A stretch of DNA of 64,000 nt. Origin: Muscardinus avellanarius. Its lineage: Eukaryota; Chordata; Mammalia; Rodentia; Gliridae. The translations under genes and the position numbers were made by a program. The notes below the pieces were generated by a model. The model was not told the origin of the DNA. It ran no database searches and worked only from the letters and a program-made list of their open reading frames with translations. The stretch covers positions 31,845,592 to 31,909,591 of the forward strand of contig OY726569.1 in the NCBI GenBank assembly GCA_963383645.1, given 5' to 3'. Shown one piece after another: positions 24,935 to 35,311 of the stretch (the first letter of the stretch is position 1; each line of letters starts with the position of its first letter).

Positions 24935-25202
24935 CAGATAAGAACTCTATTTTTATATTGGGGAAAAATACCTTTTTTGGGGGGTGAGTTGCCTCTCAGG
25001 CTGCACAAGGATATATCTTCAATGTCTTTTCTTACAGAACCTCTGGCAGCTCATCTATTACAAGTAATTTGGACCTAAACAGAAAAATTTAATTCACAAG
25101 GTTTGTCAAGCTTCCTACTATGATCTATTCTTTGAGGATCATCACTGATCATTTTTAAGACTTAGAAGTTTGGAAAACAAACAATATACATTTCTTCCTT
25201 TT

Positions 25203-25628
25203 TGTTATTGTTAGCTATAGAATTTCCCCAGAAGAGCTCACGTATTAATGTTCAGAGTTAAGGTAATTAAGTCATGAGGGTTGAATCTCAGCAGTGTGTA
25301 TACCCATTGTTATGGGTTTCCTGAATGGTGACCCAGGCAGGCAAGGTATGGATGGGGAAGGTGGGTCTCTGGTGGTGTCCTCTTGGACATTGTGCTTTTG
25401 TCTTTGAATCCCTTTGCTTCATACTTTTTATACCATGCTCCTTTGTGTCAGAGCAGAACGTATGTTCTCTCTTGTCTCTTTGCTTCTCACTGTCATGACC
25501 TGAGATGTGTACACTATGGTTTCATATGGACTGAACTCATTATGTGCAGAAAACTGAAAAAAAAAATCTTCCTTCCTCTGAGTTGTGTGGTCAGTTGTTT
25601 TGGATTATAGCAGTACCAACAATGACTG
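25203..25628 (+). mobile_element. MaLR-like solo LTR, copy 1
   Basis: Begins TGTTATTGTTAGCTATAGAA and shares an ordered series of motifs with 63355-63688: GAGCTCACGTATTAATGTTC, a GGTGGGTCTCTGG/GGTGGGGTCCCTC segment, ATATGGACTGAA/ACATGGACTGAA, and AGTTGTGTGGTCAG near the end, finishing CAATGACTGAG. The layout (TG start, short length, GTGTGGTCAG near the 3' end) recalls ERVL-MaLR LTRs; the family name is inference. Confidence 0.55.
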
Positions 25629-25799
25629 AGCCAGCTCCTCACTCAGTGTCCAAAGTCAGGTCATTATCTCCTTACTTCAAAAACATTTTACAGCCATCAT
25701 CTACTTTTCAATCGCTGCCCTCACACCTATTCATTTATCCTCTGTCACCATTTAAACCTTCCTAGAGGCCAGTTATACTACTAGTACTACTAGAAATAT

Positions 25800-26130
25800 A
25801 ATTTACTACCAATTAATACTTAAACTTCTCAAAATACTTGGAGGGAACCTGATAGCCTATTGAGTTAAGTCAAAACTCCTTAGTCTTTTTATAAACTGCC
25901 CACAAATTACCTTCTCATCTTTCACTTAACTGTCAATGAAAATATATGTTCCTGCTTTCTGTATGCACTCCTTGCTTTTCTACTTTGAAGTCTCTCTTAT
26001 AATTTGTCTGCCTAGATTTTTTTTCTTCTCTGTATCCTTTTACACTAACTCTTTGAACAGAAGTACAACTAATGTCTTGGTTATAAGCCTTCCCTTCTGG
26101 CTCCAAATAGGGATAAATATAACTTACTTT
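25800..26130 (+). repeat. L2-like LINE fragment
   Basis: GAGTTAAGTCAAAACTCCTT followed by ATAAACTGCCCACAAATTAC matches the L2 3' region 'gaataaagtccaaactccttagcctggcat'. Diverged and partial. Confidence 0.5.
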
Positions 26131-26173
26131 GAACACATGTAAAACTTTTCTTAATTATTACAAAGCACCACAG

Positions 26174-26383
26174 AGCAGGACATGATGGCACATGTTTATA
26201 ATCCCAGCATTTGGGATGCTGAGAGAGGAGGATTGCAAGTGGTTTGCGGATACTTACTTAGTGAGGCCCTTTGCAACTCAGTGAGACCCTGTTTTAAAAT
26301 AAAGAATGAAAAATAGGGCTGGGGGTGTAGCTTGAAGGTAGAATGCCCCTGGGTTCCATCCCCAGTACTTCAAGAAAAAAAAA
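26174..26383 (+). mobile_element. B1-dID SINE, longer subfamily, with target-site duplication
   Basis: AGCAGGACATGATGGCACAT, AATCCCAGCATTTGGGATGC, TACTTAGTGAGGCCCTTTGC, GACCCTGTTTTAAAATAAAG and an intact-looking ID half (GGGCTGGGGGTGTAGC to CCCCAGTACTTC). Flanks AAAGCACCACAG (ending 26173) and AAAGCAGCACAG (ending 26395) form the duplication. Confidence 0.88.
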
Positions 26384-26395
26384 AAAGCAGCACAG

Positions 26396-27408
26396 GTTTT
26401 ATAGACAAATAGATATAGGCTTAATTCTGACCTGGGCAAACTTGGACAAATTGTTTAATTTCATGTATATACTTCCTTGTCTAGAAAGCCATTGCATGGT
26501 TTTTGTGAGGATTAGTGATGATCTATATAAATGCTTTCAGCCATTTTCTCACATATATTAATACAATGAATAGCAGTACTTGTTCCTAGATTCTATTTTG
26601 CATTATAGATATGTCTGCTTGTGTTACATAAACATCTGCATGTTGTATTCTTTCTCTGAGATCTAAGACCATGATTGTTATTTTTGTTTTATTTCTCATC
26701 TTCGTATCCTTATAAACTTTGATATGAAACAAACAAACAAAAAGCTTATTGGCAATGATCATTATCCCCATTGCACATCAGTTTCATCAGAGAAGAATTT
26801 TGGACAGTATCCATGTTAGTGAAATTGCAAATTCCTAGTAACCCTTAGAAGCATGCCAGGAATTATACTGTCTTTTTGGTTCCAGAATAAAAAAATCAGT
26901 TGGCTCAGTTTATAAAACTTTTCATTGTAATTTCTTGCTTAAAATTTGGTCAGGTAGGAAATCTAAGAAAACCCAAAATACCATGAATATATCTCACCAT
27001 TTATAAAAATAGAATTGGACTAGAAAACTGTGCTGTATTTCCCCAGGGTCTTACTAGTTCTGCTTTTATGTCAGTCTAGGCTGTGCCAACCAAGCAAACA
27101 TGAAGTTTTAAACCTAAAAGGTTGCAAGGTTGACTGTGCCCAAAGTAAACTGAACAAGTTCATCACAAATGTGCCTTTTGTTGGATTGAAATAAAATAGG
27201 ATATCATGAAAACTTGTAGGTATTAGATGATGTCATTATAATCCTCTCTTTGGTTACTGTTTGGTAACTGTGGGGATGTCCTTCATCATCATACACACAT
27301 AGTTTTAAAAGAATGTCAATCAAAATTTCTTTTCTGATATACATATATATATTCAAATCAGAAACTTGAAGGATTCTTAAACTTTGCTCTTTCTCTCCCT
27401 GACCCATT
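26396..27408. other. Single-copy AT-rich DNA, possible MIR trace
   Basis: A MIR-like order (TAATTCTGACCTGGGCAAAC, TGGACAAATTGTTTAATTTC) may lie at 26410-26540, too diverged for a firm call. Otherwise nothing recognised. Confidence 0.35.
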
Positions 27409-27711
27409 TGTTTTCTGATACATTATATTTATATGCATATGCATGTATATATGTATATGCATATATACACATACATATAGACACATATGTATGTCAGAAT
27501 ATCACATATCATAATATGATATATTATACATAGTTTATACATGTGTATCATGAATATATGAGAATATCATGTAACAAATATGTATCACATATCATATATA
27601 TATGTGTATACCATAAATATATGTTTATATATTTGTATATAAATAACTATAGAATAATTTATTTCATAAATTTAAATACATTTATTACATATAGATATAT
27701 ATCAGAAAACA
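27409..27711. repeat. AT-rich low-complexity block bounded by inverted repeat
   Basis: TGTTTTCTGATA at 27409-27420 is exactly inverted as TATCAGAAAACA at 27700-27711. Between them is a dense series of TATATG, CATATA and ATGCAT words with several smaller palindromes (for example ATAATATGATATATTAT near 27511). Just to the left, TTTCTGAT at 27331 and ATCAGAAA at 27356 form another inverted pair. Confidence 0.6.
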
Positions 27712-27714
27712 GTT

Positions 27715-28190
27715 TGGTTAGGGAGGGAAAGAGTGAAGTTAAAGAATCTATCAAGTTTCTATTTAGTGCAAATAGATGGAGAATGACGGCATTTATTGAA
27801 ATGGAGAATAGAGGAAGAAGGAAAGATTTTTGGAGCTGACACAGAGATTTTAAATTTGATTTTGAACACATTAAGTTTGAAATAGGACAGAAAAACATAT
27901 GTCCTAAAGGCAGTAGTGCTTTTTGAATCTGAAGCTCAGGAAGAAGTTTTTGCTGGATTAAGAGTCATCATCAGCATATAAATGTTGAAAGAGATATCCC
28001 ACAGGAGAGGAGAACAGCATCCTCAGTAAACATCTGATCTTCAAGAAGAGAAAGGATGCTTGTCAAAGGAAGACCCAGGGAGGTAGGGAATAAGGTGTCA
28101 CTGAGATCAAGAGAAGAAAGTGTTTCCAAAAGCAAGAAGTCATCAGCAATGTTAAATGTTGCTGAGATTTCTAGCAAGTCAGGCTCTATG
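27715..28190 (+). repeat. Ancient interspersed repeat, copy 1
   Basis: Matches, in order, an abundant old placental repeat: GGCATTTATTGAAATGGAGA, TTTTGAACACATTAAGTTTG, GAGTCATCATCAGCATATAA, GAAGAAAGTGTTTCCAAAAG, GCAATGTTAAATGTTGCTGA. The same family recurs at 56750-57340. I cannot recall its catalogue name. Confidence 0.5.
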
Positions 28191-29743
28191 AAGTTTTCAT
28201 TTGTCTTACTTTAACAAAAAGTCATAGATGACTTTAAAGGAAGACATTTCAGTGCTGTGATGAGTCTAGAAGCCAGCTTTCTGAATAATGAAACATGTCT
28301 CATTAACTATAATCTTCCATAATTAAGCAGTTTGGCTGTGAAGGAGAGAATAAAAGCCACACACAAAACGAATGTTTTTAAGTTTCTGGCTTTTTCGGTT
28401 TCCAAAACATTCTATTTTCCTTAAGTTTGTTTGTCCACTGATAAAGGAATAGGTCGGTTTATATTAGCAAATAAGAACTTTGTAGACAAATGGTTTTGTG
28501 ACTGAAACATTGATTTGGCATAGTTATAATTTAGGGATTTCGCAATAGGTACCCAATGGCCAGGAGCACAACAGTTTTCACATTTATTCTGTGTTGACTT
28601 CTGAGGATTAAAAAACAATGAAAACCAATTTTGTTTTGTTTGCTACATTACACCCAACAAATCTACCATTAGATTTTGCCTCCATTTACCTTTAGGAAAA
28701 AATTCTTTAACATATTTTCATATTAAGGATCATAGATAATCCATGACTTTCAGAAAATAATAGGATGAAAAATGTAATGTTTTATCTATACTTTTTTAGT
28801 TTTTATAAATATGAGTTGGAAGATATTTTAGAAAATACTAGTATATTAGGTCTTACTTTAATAAAAACTTTCATGAGCCTGGATATAGAAGTGTAAGAAA
28901 TATGCTGCTTAATGGAAAATAAATGTCATTTTCTTCAGAGGATGAAATGGGACCCATCTCATCAACATGAAGAAATACATAAAATTAAATTTTCAATTCT
29001 CATGGTCCAAAAGCTACAACTAGACTTACATGGGATACTTGAGAAGCAGCTTACTTTCTCAAATCACAATAAAATATTGCTTCAGAGAACCAACTGTTTG
29101 CCTTCTGACCTCATTATTTAATGCTATATAAGGAAAAAGGTACCTTGGGGTGTCAGTTATCACAATAATAATATTTGATATCTCTATAGGGCTTAATATC
29201 TTATGAAAAACTTAGAAATTTGATATCTCATATAAGCCTCTGAATGATCCTGTGAATTAGTCAATGCAGGAATAATTATTGTCTTTTGACGGAAGAAGAA
29301 ATTGAAGTTCTGTGTTATTGTGTATACTTTGTCCGACTTTGCTAGTTGTAGGGAGTGATAGACTTGGAAATGTTTAGAAACAAGTAGGAAAAAAAAAACA
29401 AAACTTTTCTCATGAGATGTTAATAGCCAGCTTGGAATACCAGGCAAGGAAAACATTAGAAAGTACAAGACAACATATAATCAGGTGCTAAGTGTGCCTT
29501 ACTTGATTCAAGTCTAATTTAACAGGTATCACAATTGTATAAGGTCTCTTTTTTGGCATGTTGTGGTTAAATGATGACCAGTGTCTTCCCAGTAACAAGA
29601 CATTTCTAAAAACAAACTGAGCAAAAAAGAAGAGTTTTGGGCATCATAATCAAATTCCCTGAATTTCACCATATCTGAAAATAAAACTTCTATTGAAGAT
29701 ATGCATGCCATGGGCCTATGATGTCAAGTGGTGAATTGGATCA
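28191..29743. other. AT-rich DNA, old repeat trace near 29190-29360
   Basis: At 29190-29360 the order TAATTATTGTCTTTTGACGG, AGAAATTGAAG, TTTGCTAGTTGTAGGGA resembles a MIR/L2-class element. No gene or strong structure elsewhere. Confidence 0.35.

Positions 29744-29745
<2 letters not shown>

Positions 29746-29793
<48 letters not shown>
29746..29793 (+). repeat. (GT)n microsatellite
   Basis: Uninterrupted GT dinucleotide tract of about 24 units, not attached to a recognisable SINE tail. Confidence 0.95.
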
Positions 29794-29794
<1 letters not shown>

Positions 29795-30761
29795 CTTAAA
29801 GCCAAAATATTCAAAAACTTTAAAAAATATAAAATAAATTAGTTATCTTTTTATTGTTGTTTTAAATCTAATCTGTCATATCCATGGTACTTCTTCATCT
29901 AATCTAGAAACATCTTATCATATTAAGAAAGCTTACATTTATTGATGTTTTAATCCAAACAGTATTTAGAAAAACATGACCATGGAATCATATCTAAAGC
30001 TTTTTCATGCTAACCGTGTTTTATTAAGGATTATCTCTTAATTAAATAGGAGATTATAGACTATGGTAGTAGGTTACTCAGTGTGCCCATGCACTAGATT
30101 TGGGAACATGAATTGGCAGACAAATGAGTCACAAGGAGTAGTAATACAAATAAGAAGGGAAAAAAAAGCACAGAAAAAAACAGCACAAAATACTTGTCTT
30201 GAGCTCCCTTTGTCTCTTTGTCCTAAAGGTTTAATTAAATTAATGAAATTCTGCCATGTAGATTTCTGTCTCTCCAGGAAAAAGCAGCCAGCTCAACATT
30301 CCCAGAAATTATCTAGGGAATTACCTAGGTTACCTTTGCTCTGCAAAACAAATCTAGTTTTGTTGCCAGACATTATTTTTTTGTTTAGAGAAACTTTTAT
30401 AAATAGGCATCCCTATCCTGATTTAGATTATTTAGCATATCTGGACTTCCATGTTCTCTGAGCTGTCTTCTGCTCTGTAAATGTTTCTGGTCCTTCTAGA
30501 ACAAAACACCTACTGAGGCAGAAAAGCAGAGTGACACAGGATCTTGACAATGCATTTTTTCGCCCTCTGTGCTTAGTCATCTGACTTGGGCTGATCACAA
30601 AAGATAAAAAGACAATACTTGGGCAACAGTGTGAAGATAACACTGATAGAGATAAGTGGAATCCAAGTATATTTGAGAAAAAGCCACTCCATTTCTATTT
30701 ACCATCAGGTTGGTGCTGAGTTTAGGAAGCCAGTAACAAAGTATCTCCTCAATGGCTTAGG
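29794..30761. other. DNA carrying an unusually long open frame, no gene call
   Basis: The plus-strand frame 30063-30461 runs 132 codons without a stop in AT-rich DNA and is not made of a recognisable repeat. Its product is basic, has no recognisable domain, and shows no splice or promoter context. Chance or a decayed retrocopy are both possible. Confidence 0.3.
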
Positions 30762-30987
30762 CTTATTTTATTATTTTTATTATTTTATTTTATTTTATTT
30801 TGTTTTGTTTTATTTTATGGCATAGTGGGGATTAACCCATGGACATTCTACTTCTGAGTTACACCCTCACTACTATTTTATTTTGAAACAGAGTCTCACT
30901 AAATTTCTAAGGCTGACCTTGAATCTTTGATTCTCTCTTCTTAGCCTCCCAAGTACTGGACTTAGAGATATGTACCGCCATGCCTGG
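30762..30987 (-). mobile_element. B1-dID SINE, diverged, with expanded tail
   Basis: Tail complement is a (TTTTA)n-like tract at 30762-30818, followed by GGGGATTAACCCATGGACAT, TTTTGAAACAGAGTCTCACT, TTAGCCTCCCAAGTACTGG and ACCGCCATGCCTGG. Older copy. Confidence 0.78.
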
Positions 30988-31202
30988 ATCTCAGTGGCTG
31001 ACTTTTAATTAGACTTATACTTTGCATAGTGTGATTTTACAGAATGGGAGAAGCCTAAGGTCATACCTCAACTATGAGCCATCTGCCTTTAGAATTCTTC
31101 CAAGGCCACCCTCAGGCTTTCATCAACTGACTAAAGTTCCTAGCTACTTTCCATGTCTCAAAATGTAAGAGAATTTCAGTCATGTATTGGCTAACAGGCT
31201 AA

Positions 31203-31412
31203 TTTTTTTTTTCAGTACTAGGGATGGAACCCAGGGGCATTCTACCTCTAGCCCACACCCCTAGCCCTATTTTTTTATTTTTTATTTTGAAACAGGGTCT
31301 CACTGAGTTGCAGAGGGCCTCACTAAGTAACTGAGGCTGTCTGCAAACCACTATCCTCCTGTCTCAGCCTCCCAAATACTGAAATTACAAGGGTGTGCCA
31401 CCATGCCCAGCT
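31203..31412 (-). mobile_element. B1-dID SINE, longer subfamily
   Basis: T tail, CAGTACTAGGGATGGAACCC, GGGCATTCTACCTCTAGC, CAGGGTCTCACTGAGTTGCA, AGGCTGTCTGCAAACC and GTGCCACCATGCCCAGCT. Complete. Confidence 0.88.
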
Positions 31413-31849
31413 ACATGCTAAATATTTTAGGAATTTGTGAGGAAGGTGAACTAAGGGCACAACAGAAGGCATTGCTTCTTCTATCCAGGGGGAAATAAAG
31501 AATGATTCAGCCAGAGATGCGAGATTGATATCTCTATCTGGACACCAGAGAAGGACAGAACAAAAGAGGCAGAGGTTGATCATTGTGCCATGAAGCAGCT
31601 AGAAATGCCTATTTAGAAAGTGGATTATGACTCAGATCTTAACATATCAATAGGATTTTCTTCAAGGTGAAGGAAGAAAGCCAGTTACAGAGAAATGGAG
31701 GAATGAATCATGAAATGGGGAACGTTCTTATTGTGGGGGAGATCAGCTAGTAGCACTTTCTAAGTAAATGAATGCTCCAGCAATAACCATTTTGGGGATT
31801 ATTATTACATTTGAGCATATCTGCCATAGTGGAACCTGTAGGTACATTA
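31413..31849. other. Single-copy DNA, nothing recognised
   Basis: No open frame, repeat or structure of note. Confidence 0.35.
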
Positions 31850-32065
31850 TTGTAAACCCTCACAAAATTCATGCAAATAGGGAATCTTAGTCTTTCTTAT
31901 ATTTGTTTATTTATATGTGCTCTTTTTCTATTAAGTAGACATGACCCAGAGAGGTTAAATAAGCTAATCAATATCTGGAGTAAGTGACACAGTGCAGATT
32001 TACACACAAGTCAAGCTGATTCGCACCAAGTTCAGGTCTTCTCATTGTACTATTCTGCCTCCCCA
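31850..32065. repeat. MIR-class fossil
   Basis: GACCCAGAGAGGTTAAATAA, GACACAGTGCAGATTTACAC and CATTGTACTATTCTGCCTCC follow the known order 'cccagagaggttaagtaac...ctgtactatactgcct' of a MIR/L2-type element. Confidence 0.5.
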
Positions 32066-33353
32066 TATTATACAGAGTTTTCTAAGCTATCACTGAATTT
32101 CAGTGATTCTATTTCCTAAAATTAACATTAATGCAAAACCTCAATAAGGCTTGAGATGCATTCCCTCTCTGCTTTTGTTAAATGGGTTTCACAGGAAGGA
32201 AAAAGTGTAGGAATACAGGTTTTTTATCATTTTTATGGCCAAAATAAGTATAATTAGAAGAGGACCCTGAACATCAGAATCATATTTGGAGAAGTTAAGA
32301 ATACTCCAATATTATTAGAGTGCAAACCTGAATCACCCCGAGTCACCTTACAGACTGCACACAATTCTCGATCTGGTCGCACGATTCCATGTCAAGAGAC
32401 CAGTCACCCTAAACCTTATTAACTTCCTTTCCCATCTTCCACATGCAGTAGATGTCTACATTAGTCTTCCTTTTTTAGATTTCTGTTTCCAGACTTCATA
32501 AAAGAAGAATTTGCAAATAAGTTTTTATCATCATTAACAATACTATCGCTAAAGGGCATATGTGAAGTTTTATGATGGTTTAGCACATTAATATTTTACA
32601 ATCAGGCTTTAACATGCTTTTATCTTTTTTACACAAGATTAATATCCTGCCTGAATTAGTTTTATTACATGCATTTTCAATTTTCACTAAGCTGATTTTC
32701 CTGCACTAGAATTTAAGTTTTTTCTTACAACTTTTTATTTCTCATTTGTAGGACTTAATATATTTTATCCATCTTTTTTTTTCAGTTAATTCAAGAATGT
32801 TCCTGTTGCGCTGCCATTTGCAATGTCATTCTATTAGTTAATCATACTGTTTAATATTAAATCCTTTATTCTGCATACTTACAATTTTGTTGTTTCTGGA
32901 GCCTATAAAATTTGCTGCCTTCTTTATCAAATATAAGAATGTAGATTTAGCAAATAACTTACTATTTTGATAAATACAGTTGATAACATCACATATTTGG
33001 GGATTATATTTTCACCTTAGGGCAGAGTAGGCTTTTCATCAAAGAGTCCCAAAAATACTACACCATATTTAGAACCATCTTAAAATGCTCAGAAACATGT
33101 TAAATACATTTTAAAAAACCTGAATCTTGAAACTACTGCTTTTTACTCTAAAAAGTCTTGTTAGTCATATGATATCTTCCCGATCTCCTTTTTTTTTTTT
33201 TAATAGCAGAGTAGTACCTTCATGGTTAGGCTTACATTTTGGTGCATAAGAATATGAAAATCAAAGTATAGATACTAATTTAGGCCTGAAATTCTATATG
33301 TTTATTTATTAATTTATTATTTCTATTATTATATTGTTGTTGTTATTATTATT
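32066..33353. other. Single-copy AT-rich DNA with a small CpG cluster
   Basis: Around 32338-32386 several CpGs occur in about 50 bases (CCCCGAGTC, CTCGATCTGGTCGCACGA), unusual in this CpG-poor window. No gene or repeat recognised. Confidence 0.35.
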
Positions 33354-33563
33354 ATAGCACTGGAGGTTAAACCCAGAGACATTCTACTCTGATCTACAAC
33401 CCTAGCCCTGTTTTATTTATTTATTTATTTATCTTTTGAATCAGTCTCTCTAAATTGCTAAGATACTTCACTAAATTGTTGAGGCTGGTCTCAAACCTGT
33501 GATCTTCCTGTCTCTGCCTCCCAAGTATTGGAATTAAAGGCAAGTACAACCCATCACACCTGG
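33354..33563 (-). mobile_element. B1-dID SINE, diverged
   Basis: GCACTGGAGGTTAAACCCAG, CCCTAGCCCTG, a (TTTA)n linker, GAGGCTGGTCTCAAACCTG, TGTCTCTGCCTCCCAAG and CATCACACCTGGC. Older copy. Confidence 0.75.
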
Positions 33564-33640
33564 CAGAAAACCTACTCTTGACTAATGGTTAGCTTAGCCT
33601 GGACAGCAACTAAAAATAATGGACAAAATATAAATATAAA

Positions 33641-33870
33641 GACTTGGGAGTCAAATAACAGAGGCATGGAATGACATCAATACAGTAACGGAGTTTTAGT
33701 AACTTAAAGGCAAAATCAATTTTAAAAATATAAATATAAAATCAATTTTAAAAATATAAATATAAAATATAAAATATAAAGACTTGGGAGTCAAATAACA
33801 GAGGCATGGAATGACATCAATACAGTAACGGAGTTTTAGTAACTTAAAGGCAAAATCAATTTTAAAAATA
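33641..33870 (+). repeat. Perfect 90-bp direct duplication, 140-bp period
   Basis: Bases 33641-33730 (starting GACTTGGGAGTCAAATAACA) recur without a mismatch at 33781-33870. The spacer contains a nested second copy of a shorter AT-rich unit (AATCAATTTTAAAAATATAA). Zero divergence implies a very recent tandem duplication or an assembly error. Confidence 0.95.
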
Positions 33871-34932
33871 ATCAACTAGTGCCCGGAGCCTGCCGTGGGG
33901 TGAGGCCAGGTCTGGAGCCAGTGAGGCCGGGCCTGAAACTGTTGCACATCAGGGCTGGGACCTGAGCCTGCTCCACAGCAAAGGGTCAGCGGGTCCCTGC
34001 AAATGTGTGGCCAGGAAGCACTAGAAGCTGCTGCTGCCTCACCTCATCTCTCAGCAGATTCCCAGATCCAAGTGACCTCTATTTAAAAAATTGGTTGTGA
34101 GTGGATCATCTTCTCAAAGTTACTCACCTTCTGGCTTTCAGGATTTCAGTTAAGTGGGAATAAGTGTGGAAATTAAAAGAAGGACTCCCAAGGAAGAAAA
34201 AAAAACTGTAATTGATCAGATGTGGAGAAACAGAAGGTCTAAGACATTGTTGGTGAGGTTGCAAGTTGGTGCAACCACTTTGGAAAACAGTATGAAAGAT
34301 CCTCAGAAGAAGGAAAACAAACTTACCATATGATCCAGCAATACTCTGGGTATCTACCAAAAGGAATGAAAACCAAAATACCAAACCAATGCATGAACAA
34401 CCATGTTCATAGCTGCACAGTTCACCATTGCCAAACTGTGGAACCAGCCAAGATGTTTTCAACACATGAATGGATTACAAAACTATGGGATGTGTACACA
34501 ATGGAATTTTGCCCAGCCATAAGGAAAAACAAAATTATGGCATTTACAGTGAAATGTCACAAAAAATAAGAAATTAGATGCTTTTCCTAATATGTGAAAA
34601 CTAGGGAGAAATGGGTAACAGGAGGAACTCTAGATGAAGAAGGGATCCTATAGAGGAGCAATTAAGGTGACATATCTGAGGGGATGGGAGGGAAGAAGAA
34701 GGTAACTCTTTAAAGCACACGATGTACTTAAACATATCAAAGTCAATCAGGTAACCAAGCATGGGAAGGAGGGAAGGTGAAGGAGGGGGAAGGGATTGGG
34801 AAAATGCTGATTGGGTGATGGGTGCATGTGTATCTCCACAAGATTTTATCCCATTAAATGTACAATGCACCAATAAAAATTTATTAAAAAAATAAAAATA
34901 ATAGTGTTTAAGCTATAAAAAAATCAACTAGT
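33870..34932 (+). mobile_element. Chimeric, 5'-rearranged L1 insertion with target-site duplication
   Basis: AATCAACTAGTG occurs immediately before (ending 33881) and after (ending 34932) this block, so it entered as one unit. It has a GC-rich 5' part (33882-34082) of unclear origin, then from about 34205 the L1 ORF2 carboxyl end: the 34330-34569 frame contains NHVHSCTVHHCQTVEPA and EWITKLWDVYTMEFCPAIRK, decayed forms of the usual L1 ORF2 C-terminal region. The 3' UTR has the purine-rich tract (34740-34800) and ends CAATGCACCAATAAAAAT plus an A-rich tail. Most of L1 is missing, and the ORF2 remnant lacks endonuclease and reverse transcriptase. Confidence 0.8.
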
Positions 34933-35099
34933 GTCTACCTGTCTGTTTTCTTAAACCAATAGCTATTATGATCTTCTCTTATGTTGTCATATAATTCCTT
35001 CCAAAATATATGCCTCCCCCCAAATCTCCCATGTCATGTTCTAATATTACAGAGTCACCATCAGAGGTTGGAGAGATAATATAATCAGCGCCCAGAGCT

Positions 35100-35101
<2 letters not shown>

Positions 35102-35148
<47 letters not shown>

Positions 35149-35311
35149 AGGGATTGGACTCAGGGATTTTCTATCTCTGAGATATATCCCTATCCCAATT
35201 TTATTTTTATTTTTTTAAACAGGGTCCTAGTAAGTTGCTGAGGCTAGTCTTGAACCTTCAACCCTCCTGTCTCAGTACTAGGATTACAAGCATGTTTCAC
35301 CACACCAGGCA
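35102..35311 (-). mobile_element. B1-dID SINE with (GT)n tail
   Basis: A pure GT tract at 35102-35145 occupies the tail position, then TACTAGGGATTGGACTCAGG, AACAGGGTCCTAGTAAGTTG, GAGGCTAGTCTTGAACC and TTTCACCACACCAGGC. The tail appears to have become a dinucleotide microsatellite. Confidence 0.82.

Noticed and set aside
26290..26371. tRNA-gene-like A and B boxes in the ID half of SINEs
   Set aside because: They belong to SINE right halves derived from a tRNA and lack a full cloverleaf; not functional tRNA genes.
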